The notes under the pieces are model-generated. The model was given only the letters and a program-made list of their open reading frames with translations. It made no database searches and had not been told where the DNA came from. The translations under genes were made by a program, and so were the position numbers. DNA of 64,000 nucleotides from Taenia hydatigena. Lineage: Eukaryota; Platyhelminthes; Cestoda; Cyclophyllidea; Taeniidae. Of this stretch, positions 1 through 15,200 are shown piece by piece. Location: the NCBI GenBank assembly GCA_036345935.2, contig JADWOT020000009.1, positions 11,623,899 to 11,687,898 of the forward strand, given 5' to 3'. The number at the start of each line of letters is the position of its first letter. Position 1 is the first letter of the stretch.

Positions 1-233
1 GAATGAATTACAGTGGAATTGTTGACGGAAGCAGGGATGGAAGGCTTTGCGAAAAAAGTGGCGTCAGTTATTCGGTCCCAATGCTATCAAAAACTGATGA
101 AATTGTTTTAGCAGTACTGGTACGAGCGTTCACTGTGAAACATGGACTAATAAATTATAATGACCACAGAACACATTTTTGGGATCGAAAAAGTACAAGC
201 CGCACTCAAGAACCAACATTCACAAAGCCCTAC

Positions 234-3200
234 CGAAAGTCGCGGGGCGTGAGGGATTGAGCAGCAAGGAGGGCAAAGAGGGTGGCGACAGGCACGTGTA
301 GAGGGTGTTGGGAGGAGGCCAGTGCGGGCCGGAAGTGTACCAACAGGGCGCGCGGCATGCCCATACTGCCTACGCCGGGATCAGTGATGCCCCCGCCGCA
401 AAGAAGTTGCTGACTTCGTTCCGACTCGATCACGGCGTTGAGGAGTTCCAGACTGAAGTACTGGCAAAAGGAAAGACAAATGAGTAAGAAAAAATTTTAA
501 TGCATAACAGCCATTAGTTTTTCAAGGTTTTGGAAACTTTGTTTAAGTGAAAGCAGATAAATGATCAACATTGCCCGTTTTCAAGCGTATTACTTGGGAA
601 CTTTGAATACATGCAAAAAATGCGTTCAAATAGAGACCTCGTTCGCCTGTTTTATTTCCTTAACTACTGTCAAATGTACGTCTATATTCTAATAAAATTG
701 TAATGAGTTTCTTCCTTGGTACATTATTATTAAAAAGGCATCAATTTCACTTCAAAAGCACAGATATGCCTTTTAGAGAAATTTTTAAACTATAAAGGAG
801 ATGATGGAGCACATGCAACTCAATAAATAAGCACAAACGGAGTGTTTAAAAAGATGAAGTGATAGTGAAATGATGCCAACGGAGCAGAGTGAAGATTTGT
901 GTTCGATAGGAGGATGGCGAGTTCAAAACAGCTCCATTAAAGGTGAACATCACCAGCCACAACAGATACATTCGAAAGTCACGAATAAGCATTTCTAAGA
1001 TTCCTTAATAGAAAGTATTTAATGAGCAAGATTCCTTGTTAAAGATACCCATCGGTTTCTTATGAAAGCGCATCGTAAAATGCTAAGCCTGTAATTCCAT
1101 TTTCGAACTTGGATTAATTATTCTTTTTTGCTCGGATGTTTTGTTGCGCAAAGCATGTTTGAGTTCCTTTGAGATCAAAAGTTGAGAAAGTGTAGTGGAA
1201 TTAATGCAATGATAACCTCTAGAAGGATTGTCAGGGCTAGAGTATGACTAGTTTAACATGCAACGAACCGTTGTAGCGATTTAAAAACCATCATTATAAC
1301 GTACTATTTTAAATTTGGAAGTAAACAAGCCACGTGAAGGCCCGAACTGGGATCAAAGGATTTAATGGTGAGGGACTAAAAAAAGCCATGATGGAAGCAA
1401 GCATACCTCAAGCACAAAGTAACGGGAGTTAGAAGATCTAGATGAACAATGTCCAAAAGTACGGGCTAACTTGTGAGACTGCGTCAAATTCAACATGCAG
1501 TAACATTCACAAAGTAGCTGAAAATCGTTAGCAATCCGCAACACGTCCTAGGCTCAAGGAATTGAAAATTGAGGTAATTAAAGCCCTGAGAGGACTCCCC
1601 TGGAAAATGTTTATCCCTTTTCGCATGATGCATGCTAGCTACAAATTGAAAAATTTTAAAGAGCTTGTGCAAGAGTGAAAAGGAACAAGTAGAGATAAAT
1701 TAGCTTCTTTTCCAAGAGAAAATTCATTAATTACCATCGTCAAGCGTAACCTTGGCAATAATTCAGCATTAAAAAACCATATCGAATTCATTGCCTTCTA
1801 AAAAGCTTTTTTTTAATTTGGAAATCAGAAGTTCATTCGAGGTAAGCCCAATGAATCAACTTATGAGATCTTGCATGCGTTTAAGTTCTCACAACTTGAA
1901 TGACTTCGTTCAGTTGATAGTGTTTAATCTCCTATCCGTTTCTAACTTTACCGAAGCAGATTCAAAATCTGAAGCCTTTTGAAAGTTGCTCATCACTCCT
2001 CCCTACTTTAAGTGATAACATCTAGCATAAGAAGACCATGAGAAAAAAACCACATCAGGTCCTCGTAAAAATACATCAGCGTTATCTCCACAAGGCCACT
2101 TTTATTCCAATTCTTTTCTTTTTATTTCAATTTCAATTTGAAATAACAAAGAATTCGAAGAAACAATCGAAGGATGAAACGTTCCAAAAGGAACCGATTC
2201 AGTGATAAGGAACTCTTCAAGGTAATTCAGCCGTTATGAGACCCAGAATAAAGCAGAACTAAACGCTATGATTTAAAAATGAATGCACTTGAAGTGGATA
2301 CTTCAAAAATTATGCATAACTCTGAGATTAAATTATTCAGTAATTGACAGTAATTTTAAATAAAATTGGGTGCACTAAATGAGCATGCGAGTGACAGAAA
2401 TCGCCCTGGGTTCCTTTGATGTCATGGCATCAAAGGTATGCATTCTTACCTTTTACGATAAACGATGATAGACACTTTTAAAGGAAATATTGTTGATACT
2501 TCCATGTTTCAGTTAACAACCACACATTTTTCACCAAGCGATACAAACAGCAACAGCATTATTCACTGACATCCCTTAAGGAGGAAATTTCCTAGTATCA
2601 TCCCAATTCGCCATGTTACCATTATTGTTCGGAGCCAAGTGCCGGGAGCAAACTTTCCAGTGGTTTTTTTCTCCATCGGTTAAAGTAAAATCCAATTGGC
2701 AAGAACTGGACTTTTATAATGCGAGAAAAAAATCACTAGGTTCTGCTGGGGACAATTCCTGGTGTCCTTTCTACATTTCTCGCGGTGGTTACCATGGCTG
2801 AGTGTCAAGAACGCCCCGCGTTCGTCGTGCTGGCAATGCCTTTTTAGGACTTGGCAATCCACTCACTGAGGGGTATTTGAAAGTACCCTTTATTCATGTA
2901 TCCAAGGTTCAGCTTATGCTCCAAGGCAAGATAAACTATGTACGATTTGCAGGGAGCTCGAGTTTAGACCCACAAGAAGCTGTACTAAATCGATATACAT
3001 TCAAGAGATATTTGTAGTAGACGAAATTACATTGAAATTCAAAAAGATCAAACACAGCCAGCCCAATGATAGATTCACAGCAATAAATAAATTATCACCT
3101 TGCGATTGCCCAGCCTACCTACCTGTAAATTCAGAGTGGCTGCTTTGTATCCTTGAACCTGCACAATAGCAGGAATAAGCCTCAGAATGGTAAGGACGGC

Positions 3201-6200
3201 TCCGGTATGGACAATGGAAGGAGAAGTAGAGAATAGGCGTTCAGTGGATCCCTTTACCTCACTATCAAGCGCATTTTGATCCGCATCCAAAGAAGTTCTA
3301 CAACAAGATGCTCGCACTCAAGGCCGCTCGGATAGACAGTCAATGGTGTGATAGGCACCTTAATGACTTACCTGTCGAACTCGTCCAACGCCATACCAAT
3401 GAGGTAGCGAAAGATGAGGCAAACATCGAGAAGGGCTGTTGGAATGTCAGCAAACTGATCCGTTTTTGTCACTTGTTCCAGAGCCGATGGTATTAGGAAG
3501 GCCGATCGAAAAATCGTCAACAGGCGATCGTCGAGATTGGGGCTGATTTCTCCTGCTGAATCACCACTATTCGAGGTGACCGTGGAGTCATCGAGGAATG
3601 AGGATTGGCAGTTAGGTGAAACAGCGCTTGTTGGGACGGTAAATATAACCGTCTCCTTGTTGAAGCAGCCCAGAAGACGAAGAGCCTGTTCTAAGCTCTC
3701 GAATTGCAACTAAAGACAAAAAACACATTGGCGCTGCATGTTTAATCAACGAAGGACGATAATCCAGGTAGCACATAAATAAGGAACCGAAAAAAACCCA
3801 ACTTGGCGAAACAAGACAACTGGAAGACTAAGAAATTCGGACGTGCTTATCGATTTGCATCAGGGCATGTAGGCATGGAAATTAACGCTATAAACAAAAG
3901 CCAAAACTGTCTTCATGAATTGTTGCACACATACACACGTTGAAACACAACAAGAGATCTAGGCGCAGAAGCCACTTCCATGAAACAACGGAATCGCGTG
4001 GTCGATTAAAATCATAATATCACCTTTGCTGGTTCCATAAACCCGGTTATCGTTGTGGTGGCTACCACAGGTGTAGCAACTGGAAGTGTTGCTATGAGAG
4101 AATGTTGATGTATCGTATTTACATGTCAGCGCCACATAGGCTTCCTGCATGTCGCAGAACTGCGAAGCTCTAAACAGAGGCAGTGGAAATGCTTATTTAC
4201 AAACGGTGGATTCAACCCGTAAAATTGTGGTTCAGAAGTTCGTAACTGAAGTTTTTGGAAATCCAGTCTCAGATCGACTAAATAAGTCGCTTCTCGATAG
4301 ATAAAATGTTAATCTCAGAGGAGGAAGAGGACTGATGAGTTTTACTAGGCAAATTTTTATGTTGCAAAACCAGTACATCACAAAGTGGCACTGAAACTGC
4401 AATGCCAAACATTCGCTGCAATTGGTATGACAGTTTAATGAATAAAGACAACCCAACGCATTACGTGCAATTGGTTAACAAAAGTAATGAAACATTTAAG
4501 CTTTAGGCCAAGCAAAATTTAAGCCAGCATCGAAGCATAAGCCATTTCAAAGGATGTTATAACATCATTTCGTGGATATTTCAAAACAGAGGTCAGTGGA
4601 TACCAAAAGGATAGTGTTGTCCGCAACGAAGCGACCAAAACAATTCATGCCTTTTTGCCGAAAAATTCGGGATTGATTAAAAAAACACATTCTGCCAACT
4701 TCAGCGGGCGTTTTCAATGAAAAAAATGTAATTCAGTAGATTTCGAAGAATGAGGAACTTGTCATCATACTCCGCGTAATCTACCTCAAGAGTTGGTGAA
4801 CTTCAGCCCTTTGCTTGAAAGCAAAGCAAAAAGGTCTTCAAAGGCAAATTGGGATGATTAAAAGAGGCGTGAAAAGTCCATACGACACCGTGGTAAATAA
4901 TTAATTCGATGGCAAGGTTTACAGATGAACTTTTGGTAAAAAGACGATTTTTGTGTGCTTTTACGAAATGGGAAACAAATATGTAATGCAGGCTGTAGGA
5001 AATGTGCTGAACTAGTAATTGAGAAAAAGTAAAAGATTTTATTTTGGCTTTATAACTGTTACTGCGTAGCAGCTCAGTCTACCAAATGTTCTAGCCTCTT
5101 AGCGCTTACATGTCACAACATATGAAGTGGGTACGAACTAAAGCAAACAGGAGTCAAAAGGGAAGGAAAACCCATTATGTGGACTTCTATGTGCTTATTC
5201 AAGATCAGGGCAAGGCATTCAAATCAACATAGAAAAGGCTCTTTACTTATTGTGCGAACACTTTTGGTTTCCAAAAATTCTATCCTTACACTGATGATCT
5301 TTCAACCCTTCTGTGCCTTTACAACAGTGAGTGCTCCCAAATTTATGCATTTACGGCTTTACAAGCATGCTAAAAAGTTTTAAAGCCCTAAAAACATTGC
5401 AATTTCAGCTAGCCAACCAGAAACAGGAGGAAAAGCGGTTAATTCCCACCTCAACAACAAAGTGTTTTGCGCTAGCCGGTTCAAACTTCATGGCAATAGT
5501 GAGCACTGCGATGACACCTTTGATGAGCAAAGTCAATTGGCGCTTCTTGTCCACCCCTAAAACTGCCTCAGACTCGTCGCTGGGTGATAGGCATCCATTG
5601 AGAAGGACCAACTGATGAATGATACGTACAGAGCCGTTGCATTTGCGAAAGATGGTCCTGCACCGATGGGAATCGCGTAGGACATTACAGAGGAGTCGTA
5701 GCACCTACAAGTACATTTCGAAGTACCAAAAAGAAAAGGGATAAAATCTTTAAAAAAATAAAAAAATGAGCCTACCTCGATTCGAAGGGCAATATTAGCC
5801 GAGGGGAGGACGTCCAAGAGGCCCAAAAGTTGGTCCTCCGTCGGAGAAACGACCAAGATCTCATAGAGCAGACCAAGGGCATGTTTGACTGCCCTAGGTG
5901 GCAGAGAGGGATTAGGCAGAAGGCGGGTGAGGACACAGTGCACGCCCCTGAGATTTGAGACGACGAGAATATCGGGTGTGGACTGGTAGACAGCGGCGGT
6001 AAGCAGGCGCAAAATGGTGATGAGAAGGTCAACTAGAGGCGTCTCCACGGGCTGGTCCATTAGGTCATAGATTGAGAGTTTGCGAACAGTCGATGTGGCA
6101 GTGGCAGCAGTAGCTTCAGTGAAGACAGAAGCAGGAGTGAACGGGGTTGATAGTTTTGACAGGTTAAAATATCCACTGCACGACTTTCATCAAGAGTCTC

Positions 6201-9200
6201 ACGCAATTTGTCTAATCAACTTTCCCTTCAAATCCATTCATTACTTACTGTTGCATAAATGTGATTGGAACAAAGAGAAAGTAGCTCTGCTACAATGCTT
6301 ACTTCCAGGTTTGGAGGATTTTTATCAAAAGTTAGCAGTGTTCGGGTTTGCTACCTCCTGCCCTACCAGCTTATAGACGAGAAGTTTATCTTGGTTGCCA
6401 TGGCAACCCTGTATTCTAAAATAAGCTGAATATTCCCACAATTAATACATAACAAAATCATATGATGGGTGTGAGGAAAATGCGACAGTACAGGTTTTAG
6501 TATAATGTTTTCCAAACAAAATACCGAATTTCAAATTTGTTTGTTATGGACAACATTCTAACACCTGTGATTATTAATAGCAAGTTGTTTGATTAAAGTA
6601 GACTAACGTGTTTTCCACAAATATGAAAGTTGAATAATCGAATATTGGGGAAATCATAAAGCAAGCTGAAGAAGGTGAATCACCGCATGGAATAGAGCGA
6701 TGAGAAATACGTCCAAAGTAGTGATGGTCTCCAAACGATTAGAGAGGGGATATAGCGCTTAACACACTATCACTTAAAGCCTGTTGATCAAATCTCGAGA
6801 CTTATGTTTAATTCGCTCAGTTCAACAAAACAATTGCATTTTAAAGCTCAACTACGTAGTTCAATGAGCGACGGATTAGTACGCTAAGAGAAAAACGCAA
6901 ACGCATCATAGTAAATATTAGGTCTATCAAAAACTCACCCGATCTACCGTCTGAGGAGCGAAACATCGTGTCAGCACATCTCTCTAAGTGTTGTGTGGTG
7001 ACTTCCAGGATGCCAACATTTCGATAGAACTCTTTCAGTGTCGGAAAGGTGATAATTAGACGAAGTAGACAAGAGAAGGCGTACTGTAGACAGGTAGGAT
7101 ATCTATAAAGCGCAATGGAGAAGATTGCAAAACACATGAAAGTAGAAGTTGTGGACGGAAGTGTAGTAAACGTACTTGCAATTTCTTAGCAAGAGTGCAA
7201 CACTACTGATCTCCTGCAGCGGTACGTAACAGAGGTGTTCAATCAGTGAAGCGAACACATCAAAGAATGTTCCCTAAATGAGAAAAAATTGCGCTTGATC
7301 CACAAGCACACATCAACTGTATTGTAGTGTAGGCGAAGTTACAGACGCAACTCCGACTTTCAATTAGCGGCAGAGCGATTGAAGTCAATGGATTTGAAGA
7401 GCTAAGATACTGCACAGATTCTTGAAAGTAGGATGGCTGATGAAATAAAAAAACAACCACAAATAATTATGGTAGAAACTGCCGATTCCAAGCATGGTCT
7501 GCATTATCAGCAGTGAAGTGGAAATGGGGTCTAATAGATTAAGCTCGACCCAAGTTCCCAAAAGTTGAAGGAACCATTTTAAATGGCTCAAAATTTTGGG
7601 CGACAATTTAGGCAAGAGACGTTCACTGGTAACTTCGACTCCGCAGCTAAAATATGCCCTAATTTGCAAGTATAGGATGCTATGCAGCCTATAGTAATAT
7701 TAACAACTGCAAAATTGAAAGCCTACTGGGTGCGTCGGGAACCTACCAGATTACTTCATTTTCTGCCTTTTATTTAAATACAATAAAACTTCGACTCAAA
7801 GACACGATATGCACTGCTCAATTGGTGGACATGGCTGTGGACACTTTGTTCCCTATTCCGCTTCAAGGAAAAACGGCGCCACAACTACGCAATCTCAGGG
7901 AAAATTAAAATGAGATGAATCTTTAACAAAGAAAATTGGCAGGCTGCCGAGTTATGCGGAGCCTTTTGTGTGTTTGGGACTAGCCGAGATGCTTCAAGCA
8001 GACAACTCCAGTAAGATTAAAGAGGACGAGCAGTGGGTGTCTACTAAAGCTGTTAACGCTCCCAAACTCCACTTTATGTACGCCATAAATAATTATTCGA
8101 ATATCATGAGAAATACTCAAGATTTACGGAACCGGGAACTGCAGTAGAGCAGAAATTGGAATAACCTAATAAAACAAAAAGAGTCAGCTGAGGACCCATG
8201 CGGAAAATTACAAATATTTCCGGAATTAAGATGCGGCTCTAACGATGCTGTTTATAGTCACAGACCTTGGCACAATACAAGCGTTTCAATGGTAAGCTCA
8301 AACACAAGGGAACGGGGTCTCAACGGATAAGACTTTAAATAAAACATACAAATAAGCCGAGTGAATACCTGGACTGAATCAGGTTTGGTGGCGATCACCT
8401 CGGTGATGCTGCTGATGAGGTGATGCTTGTCGAGGATAAAGTAGTTGCCTGGCGCGCGCTCGTGCAGATCCCGTACACGCTCCAACAGCTCTTTACAGAG
8501 GTTCGCAGAGCGCGCCTGGACAAAGGTCGCCTGCAACGTGTCAATCGCCCTAATATTTCGTATGGCCTCCCCTAAAAGGCAGTAAATGAAGGAAATTGGA
8601 ATATATCGCCCACGAGCTTGTTACAACATGAAAACGACATAGCACTAGCCATTACCGATTTAAGCTTCGAGCAAAGACTTTTAAATCCTCAAAACGTGCA
8701 TTAGGCTTATAAAAACATTGTAATTCAAGTGTAATTATCCAAGGCGGTAAGCTGCGTTCCCACTTTACATTTTGTTCCACCTAGGGCCCCAAGCAATAAG
8801 TCATAACCAAACTAGATACAAACTCGACCAGCCAGCACCTGGTTGCTAGCAGGAAAGTCATTTAAAATGAATTTTGTGGCTCCCTTAAGTGGCAAAATGA
8901 AGGATCAACAGCCGTAAAATCTTAGTTTCATTGTTATTGCCCTCTTGATTTTTGTGGTAGCATTTTACCAAGACCACCTGACATAAGTTTCGCCGTTACC
9001 TTTTCCTTGACTTAAGCAAATTTGAGGCTTCAAGGACGTAGTCAAGGGTCATTGAATCAAAAGCAGTCCAGTAATCTCCATGTGGCAGCGATTTCCGACA
9101 TCGCGATGTTATGACACATTAAACCACGGTGAAGACCTGCCCCATCAATCGCAGTAACAGTCAAAATGAGAGCGAGAAACTAGTTAATAAGGACAGATTG

Positions 9201-12200
9201 ATCCCTCAACGAAACAGACCATGCCACCGAATAAGCTAAAAGTAGCAAGCGGAATAGGAAATCTACGCGATAATCTTACTCATTCATACGGTTATCATCT
9301 AGTACCGATGATTTCCCGAAATATTAAACAAACAGTGAAACACGCTACCTATTTACAACACCCTTTACCACAAAACCTCCAACCAACTGATCCACTGCCT
9401 TTTGATTTAAAAGGACTTTTTAAATTTGTGGTTCTAAATATAGGACCATAAACGTAACGAATTACTAGCTCCGGAAAACAGAAATAGTACAGCTTTGTGG
9501 AAGGCTGCTATTCAAGAGAAATGTTGGAGTAGGGGAGACGGAAAAAGGTAACTTAAGCATGCCATTTCCTTGAGAAAAAAAGTACAAGTGGATCGCACAA
9601 CCAAGCGTGACCGGAAGATGGGCATGGCCAGAAAACACGGGGTCAGAAGCAGAAGAATATTTCATGAACTGATTCCAATAGTATGCACAGCAAAGATAGT
9701 TAAGGCTAATTAACAGGGTCCTGATTGAAGAATTTTGTAATTATTTGGCTGCTATAAGACTCCCTTTTTAATTAAAATTGTCAACAGACGGTCGACGGGA
9801 CGTGAAAAGACACTAGCATTCGGAAAAAGGCACGCACAGTAAATCCTTGGGGATTTAATTTGCTGGCTCAAGTGGCAGTACTGATTACTTTGTTGGGAGA
9901 AAGAATGCCAAAGGAATATCGACCAGCTATTGGATCACTTTCATTGGTTTTGGGCAGAGGAATGCAGAAGATCCAGCTAAGACATGCTAATTTAGTAAGT
10001 TACTCTTTTATAAACAAAAGAGCTGTCATATTTTTCCTTATCCACGTCATGTCAAAGATTGTTTTAACGCTTAAACGTGGTTTAGTTAAAGATGATCTAA
10101 CAGTGAGTAAAGCTAATGAAGACAAGTTTTTGCCCCCAGACAAGTTCTTAAAGGACTTTGTGGCTTAAAATGGCATGCCTAAAGTCAAAGGAAGAGGTGT
10201 CAGATTTACATAAGTATCATACCTTAGAGTGAATACCTCAGGCAGTTGGCCTAGACCATAAATCGTTTTTAGTAAGGTGCTTCATGTGGATATTTAGCAA
10301 CCGAACATTGGGGCTGTTCAAAGATAGGTTACTATGATCAACATTCAAAAAAATTGTCAGACGGTTGTTCTATTTATGCATAGCATTACGCAGACCTTTC
10401 CAGTCTTCCAAAGCTGCAAATCTTCTTCATGGTCGCAATAAAATCACTTATACTTTTTCATGGCTAACAACATATTTGAAATCAGCATTAGCGCAGAAGT
10501 AAATTCAAGAAGGTTTTGACGGCGATAGTTGCTAATTATTTAGGTAAAGCTTGTGCTCCTACGAGACTTTTCTACAGCTGATAATAGCTAGAACCATGCT
10601 TGTGCTATTAAACAAGCAGCGATTTTGACAGGATACTTTAAACGAGGTAGCAGCGTCGAAGGAAATAGCGAACCGTATCCTACTAGCTCATAACTTCAAT
10701 GAGGGGGATAGGTAGGACCAACACTCACCCTTGACTTTGGGAATGTTAAGTTGGAAACCGGGCAGTTGGAAGACCTCCACTATAGCGCTATTCTTCGCAC
10801 GCAACTCCTTTGACCCCACGTAGATGAGATCACCCAGGAGGCGGGTTAGGCGCTGACAAAATACCTGCGCCTCCTCGCCCTCCTCCAATTCGTACCTGAG
10901 CGGCAAGGGGAGAAAGCATGTGGCTGAAAGCATTTATTTATGTGGCGTCGAAAAGTTCAAAAGGTTACTTATTTATACGTTTTACTCCGCTAAACACTTT
11001 AGTACAACGGCTACAATGAAAAAGAAACCACCATAGCTTCAAGACGTACAGGTAATTTCAACAAACAGTAGGTGGGACGCAAAGTGGTGACGTTGGCCAA
11101 CAGAATGAACCGAATGGGAGGATTTTCTTGGATGTTACCGATTGGTTTCAGAGTAGGATTATGCGTAAATGCGGTCATCACTATATCATACTTTCCGATA
11201 GAACAGAAGCGCAATGAAGCAACCAAACTTAAGGAAAAAGAAGCTAGAAATGTCCTATATATCATTGCTTTAAACAATGTGCCTTCGTGGTCATCCAATT
11301 ACTTTACTATTTCCATCGTTGGCAAGTAAACGAAGGGGGTTTAAATGATAAAACCAAGTCTTGAAAGAGTTGGCAAATGTATCTAATTTAGTGTGTCAAA
11401 AGACAAATTCTCTTCACCTGTCCATTTCTACTAACGCTTAAAGGAATTTTAATAAGAGTATGGATCTGAATGCAACAACATTCGATGAAGTCACTTGAAC
11501 GTAATCTGATCAAAATGATTAGCACCCCTTGCCCACTTTGTGAGAGCTGCGAAAATCAGCACCAATAGAAACATAGTTGCTTCATTCGCCCTTTAGGTTC
11601 CTTCACTGCCGGTCTGTATCAGGAAGGCTGCTGCCAAGATTGAAAACTATGATGCGCCACCCTCTGAGGCATGTATATAAAAACCCCAATTACCTGAGGT
11701 AATTAATGCATGATGACCCACTAATTTACTATTTTTTCAAGTGGATGACAATGAAAGGCAGCCGATAAGCCTTTCGTTGACAACAGGGAACCAAATGAAT
11801 CTCACTGAAACGCTTTAAAGCATATTAGACGATGCATATTTTGGTTGCAGTTGAGCAAAAAATGAGTGATTTACATTGTACCAAACGTCGGGAGAAAGGA
11901 TGTTTTCCTTCCAGTCACTAGTTTATGATTCAAAAAGTTCAGAAGTATTAAATGTCTAGGCTTTATGCTGTGAAGAGCACACTCAAATGCAATTCATTAC
12001 TTTCTGAACCGTTGGAAAGTACAGTTTCAATTGAAAATAAACTTCATTAATTTATTTGTTTGGAACCTTTTAAAGTGATATGAAAAGCAGTGGTTGAGCT
12101 ATCGTCGCCTCTTGTCTTTCCATAGATTAAGCTGTACCGCACTCATATCCGGTCAGGTTCCAAATACCTCTTCCGGAAAAAAAAATATTTGAATCCAACT

Positions 12201-15200
12201 ACCTGAGTATTTTCGAAAAGCTAATGTTATCAAAGTATAGTGCGGTCACATTAAAAGAAAACCGCAAACAATTCAGGGCCATGAGTAAAGCCAAAAACTG
12301 CCGTCATTCATTTAGAAAATGGAACACTTAATTTTCATCAGAGATTCTTCTGGAAAAAGGATACGAGTGCAACTATAGCTCCTTATTGCCTGGACAATCA
12401 GTTGAGCTACCTCATTTTTTAAGCAAACACCTAGTCATTGGCATTATTGATAGAACCCTAGCCTGAAGATGAATTCGACAGGAGAGTTCATTCGAAAACT
12501 GCTGAAAAAGAAGGAATGAAGTGGAAGTTACATTCGTTTATTTGCTGGTAATTCACCAGAAAAACACGGACTTCATTCATGTTTTCAAGTAGGTCCTCAT
12601 GAAACGACAGAATAACAAATGAATGCTTTCCATCTACTAAATGAATTTTAACATGTTACACAGATATCTAGTTTGAATGCTTTTGCCCGACGCTATCGGA
12701 AATCCGGAAAGTATTATCAAATTTGAAGCTGCTTTACAAATAACTAGTATCTTCAACACATTGGCATTTTGTGGGAGTTAGCATATGCGCATTGAAGTGG
12801 AAAGCATTGAACTAGCACAGAGAATTCCCGTAAGAACCAAAATTTCGTTTACAGGAAATGATGTCCACCTCGGAATGGCAAAATAAATCAGCACCACCTT
12901 TATTCGTAAGCTACGCAGCATAAACCTCAAAAGCGGCTTCTATAAGAAGGGTACTCAATGGTCTTGCGCCTTTTTGCTTGAATAAAGCACAAACGAGATC
13001 GAAGACTTATAAGGCCATTAGCAATATTAAAGAATTCGATGTGAACCGTGTAAGTGTCGCTAGAAAATGCCACGTTCGAGGGCTGAACTCTCGGACATTA
13101 CACTTTGCAGCTTTTTGTTGGCCATGGCAAAGGCGCGATGGCCGCATATTTGGGTTTGTGTTTACCCTCATTTGGTGTAGCAGCTACAAAAATTTTTATG
13201 CAAATATTTCACTTGATTTGGAAATAGCTCCTCGTGCTAAGCAGACCACCAACTAAAGCAAAAAGATTCCGGTGTCCTCTAGGCGGTGAGCAGGCGATGA
13301 ATATGGGAAGAGCGCCATTCGCAGGCGTCGGCAGTAGATTTACGGCATGCCTGCCGTACCAACCCTTACGTGAAATTTATGCACAAAATACGCTACAAAG
13401 TCACATCTATAGCCTTTAGTAGTATGGCAATCTCAGCACAGTCTTTGGTTTCAATGCATGATTAAGTGGTATTGTAATTGCTCGTTGACGCCGATGACAA
13501 AACAGGACTGAAACGCCACTTTTTTTCCATTTAGCACATAAATATGTGGGCGTGTTGATGTTATGAGAACACATTCACCCACATCGGCAACACGCAAAAA
13601 GCCTGTCCAAACGGAAGTAAACACTTCACACAGGCAAAAAATCATATGCTCAATGAAAAAATTTGAAAACTTCGGGGCTTGAGGAAGGCGGTACATAATT
13701 CTCACTTGACTGTGGTGGGGCAGAAAAGCAAAGAATTAACTTATCGATAGTAAAAAGTTGGAATAAAAAAGACATGGCTAGATCAGCAAAGCGATATACT
13801 GTTTTATGACACGAAGGTAGACGTGACAGGGGCGAAGTGGTTTGATAGAACTTCAGTGCTACGCAGGTTTCACCATCATATTATATAAGCACTGCAGTGA
13901 GATCAATACCCAATGGAAGTTAGAAACGGCTTCGAAGATACTCAAAAAACGAAGCTTGCATAGGCAAGATGCCGATGTTGAGGAAATTGATTGAGAAGTG
14001 ATAAGCGTAGTGGGAAACTGAGTATGCTCAACTTAACCTGTTTTTTTGATGCCAGACCGGTTGCGGACGCGAAGCATAGAAGGTACGGCAAATATAACTC
14101 ATAGGCAACAACAAATGCGACATTTCCGACAATCATTGTTGCGACACTATTTCTTATCAAAACAAAAGCTCACAATTTTTTTTCATTTAAGTTATTAACT
14201 AGCTGCGATATCTGTTGACTTTTTGTTTAGGCCTTAGGTTTAATGCCGCTAGCACTTGAAGTTACGCCTTTGTACTTCCGTTGGGCGGCGTGGCCTCCGG
14301 ACTATGTCGGTAGTCTCCTCCGGCCGGCCATTCAGTACGTTGACAATTCAATTTCTGTGCTAGCAATGTGACTTCCTTCGTCATCGAGAAAGAGTCAGGG
14401 TGCTACGAAAGTGCGCTCTATCGTATTTGAAATAAAAAGGCACTCAGTAAGACCCAGAGTGCGAATCTAAATGAGATGTGTCAAAAGGGCAGCAACCAAA
14501 ATCTGGAACAAAGAAGTGCGCAGTAAAAGGCATCTATTATTGTGTATTGGAAGGGACAGATGATGCGACAAAGAGTAGAAAGTAGTGCTAAGTGTATAAG
14601 TGACTTTTTAAGTACGCATCTCACCATGCATTAAGGCAGTATTACAGTAGTAAGGAGGGATCAGCATCCACAACAAGAATGCAAAGTAGATAGGACTATT
14701 TGGACACCTGAATCTTCACCCAAAATGTGTCTGTTTAGTAATGCCAATATACATAAGCCTGCGCAATAAATGAGTTTTTTCCTAGTGTAGAGTTTGATGG
14801 ACTCAAAGATAATAATAAAATTTTAGACGCTCTAGTGATCCAGGGCAGGAGGGGCACGACATTAATCAGCTACTAGTTTATCAAACCACTCAATTAAAAA
14901 GGACGATTCACCTCCTTTTTGAAGAACTAGAGTTATACTACGCCCCTGGTTTTGATTTGAGCTTACCGAAAAGACATAAAAGTATAGGAATTTATAAAAC
15001 TTTGAGAATAAAAATAATATAGAGGTGTAAGCGAGGGAACCTACCATTAAATTTACAACAATACAGGTGACTTCATTACCTATCATGCATTTTCAAAAAC
15101 ACAAAAACGTTTCTTCCTATCCCCCATCTCGCTATATCGTAATATGGCTCTTCCCCAGCGATGAACTGGACATCGGCAAGGCTGGTCCAAGGCATTCATT

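Noticed and set aside
7385..7669. Minus-strand frame with hydrophobic helical sequence, at first taken as a WDFY3 exon
   Set aside because: Exon 7273-7176 fills this position of the alignment exactly, with correct phase, leaving no room for the frame; it has no matching splice borders.
9860..10168. 102-codon plus-strand frame inside WDFY3 intron 5
   Set aside because: No splice sites, no family resemblance; consistent with chance in AT-rich DNA.
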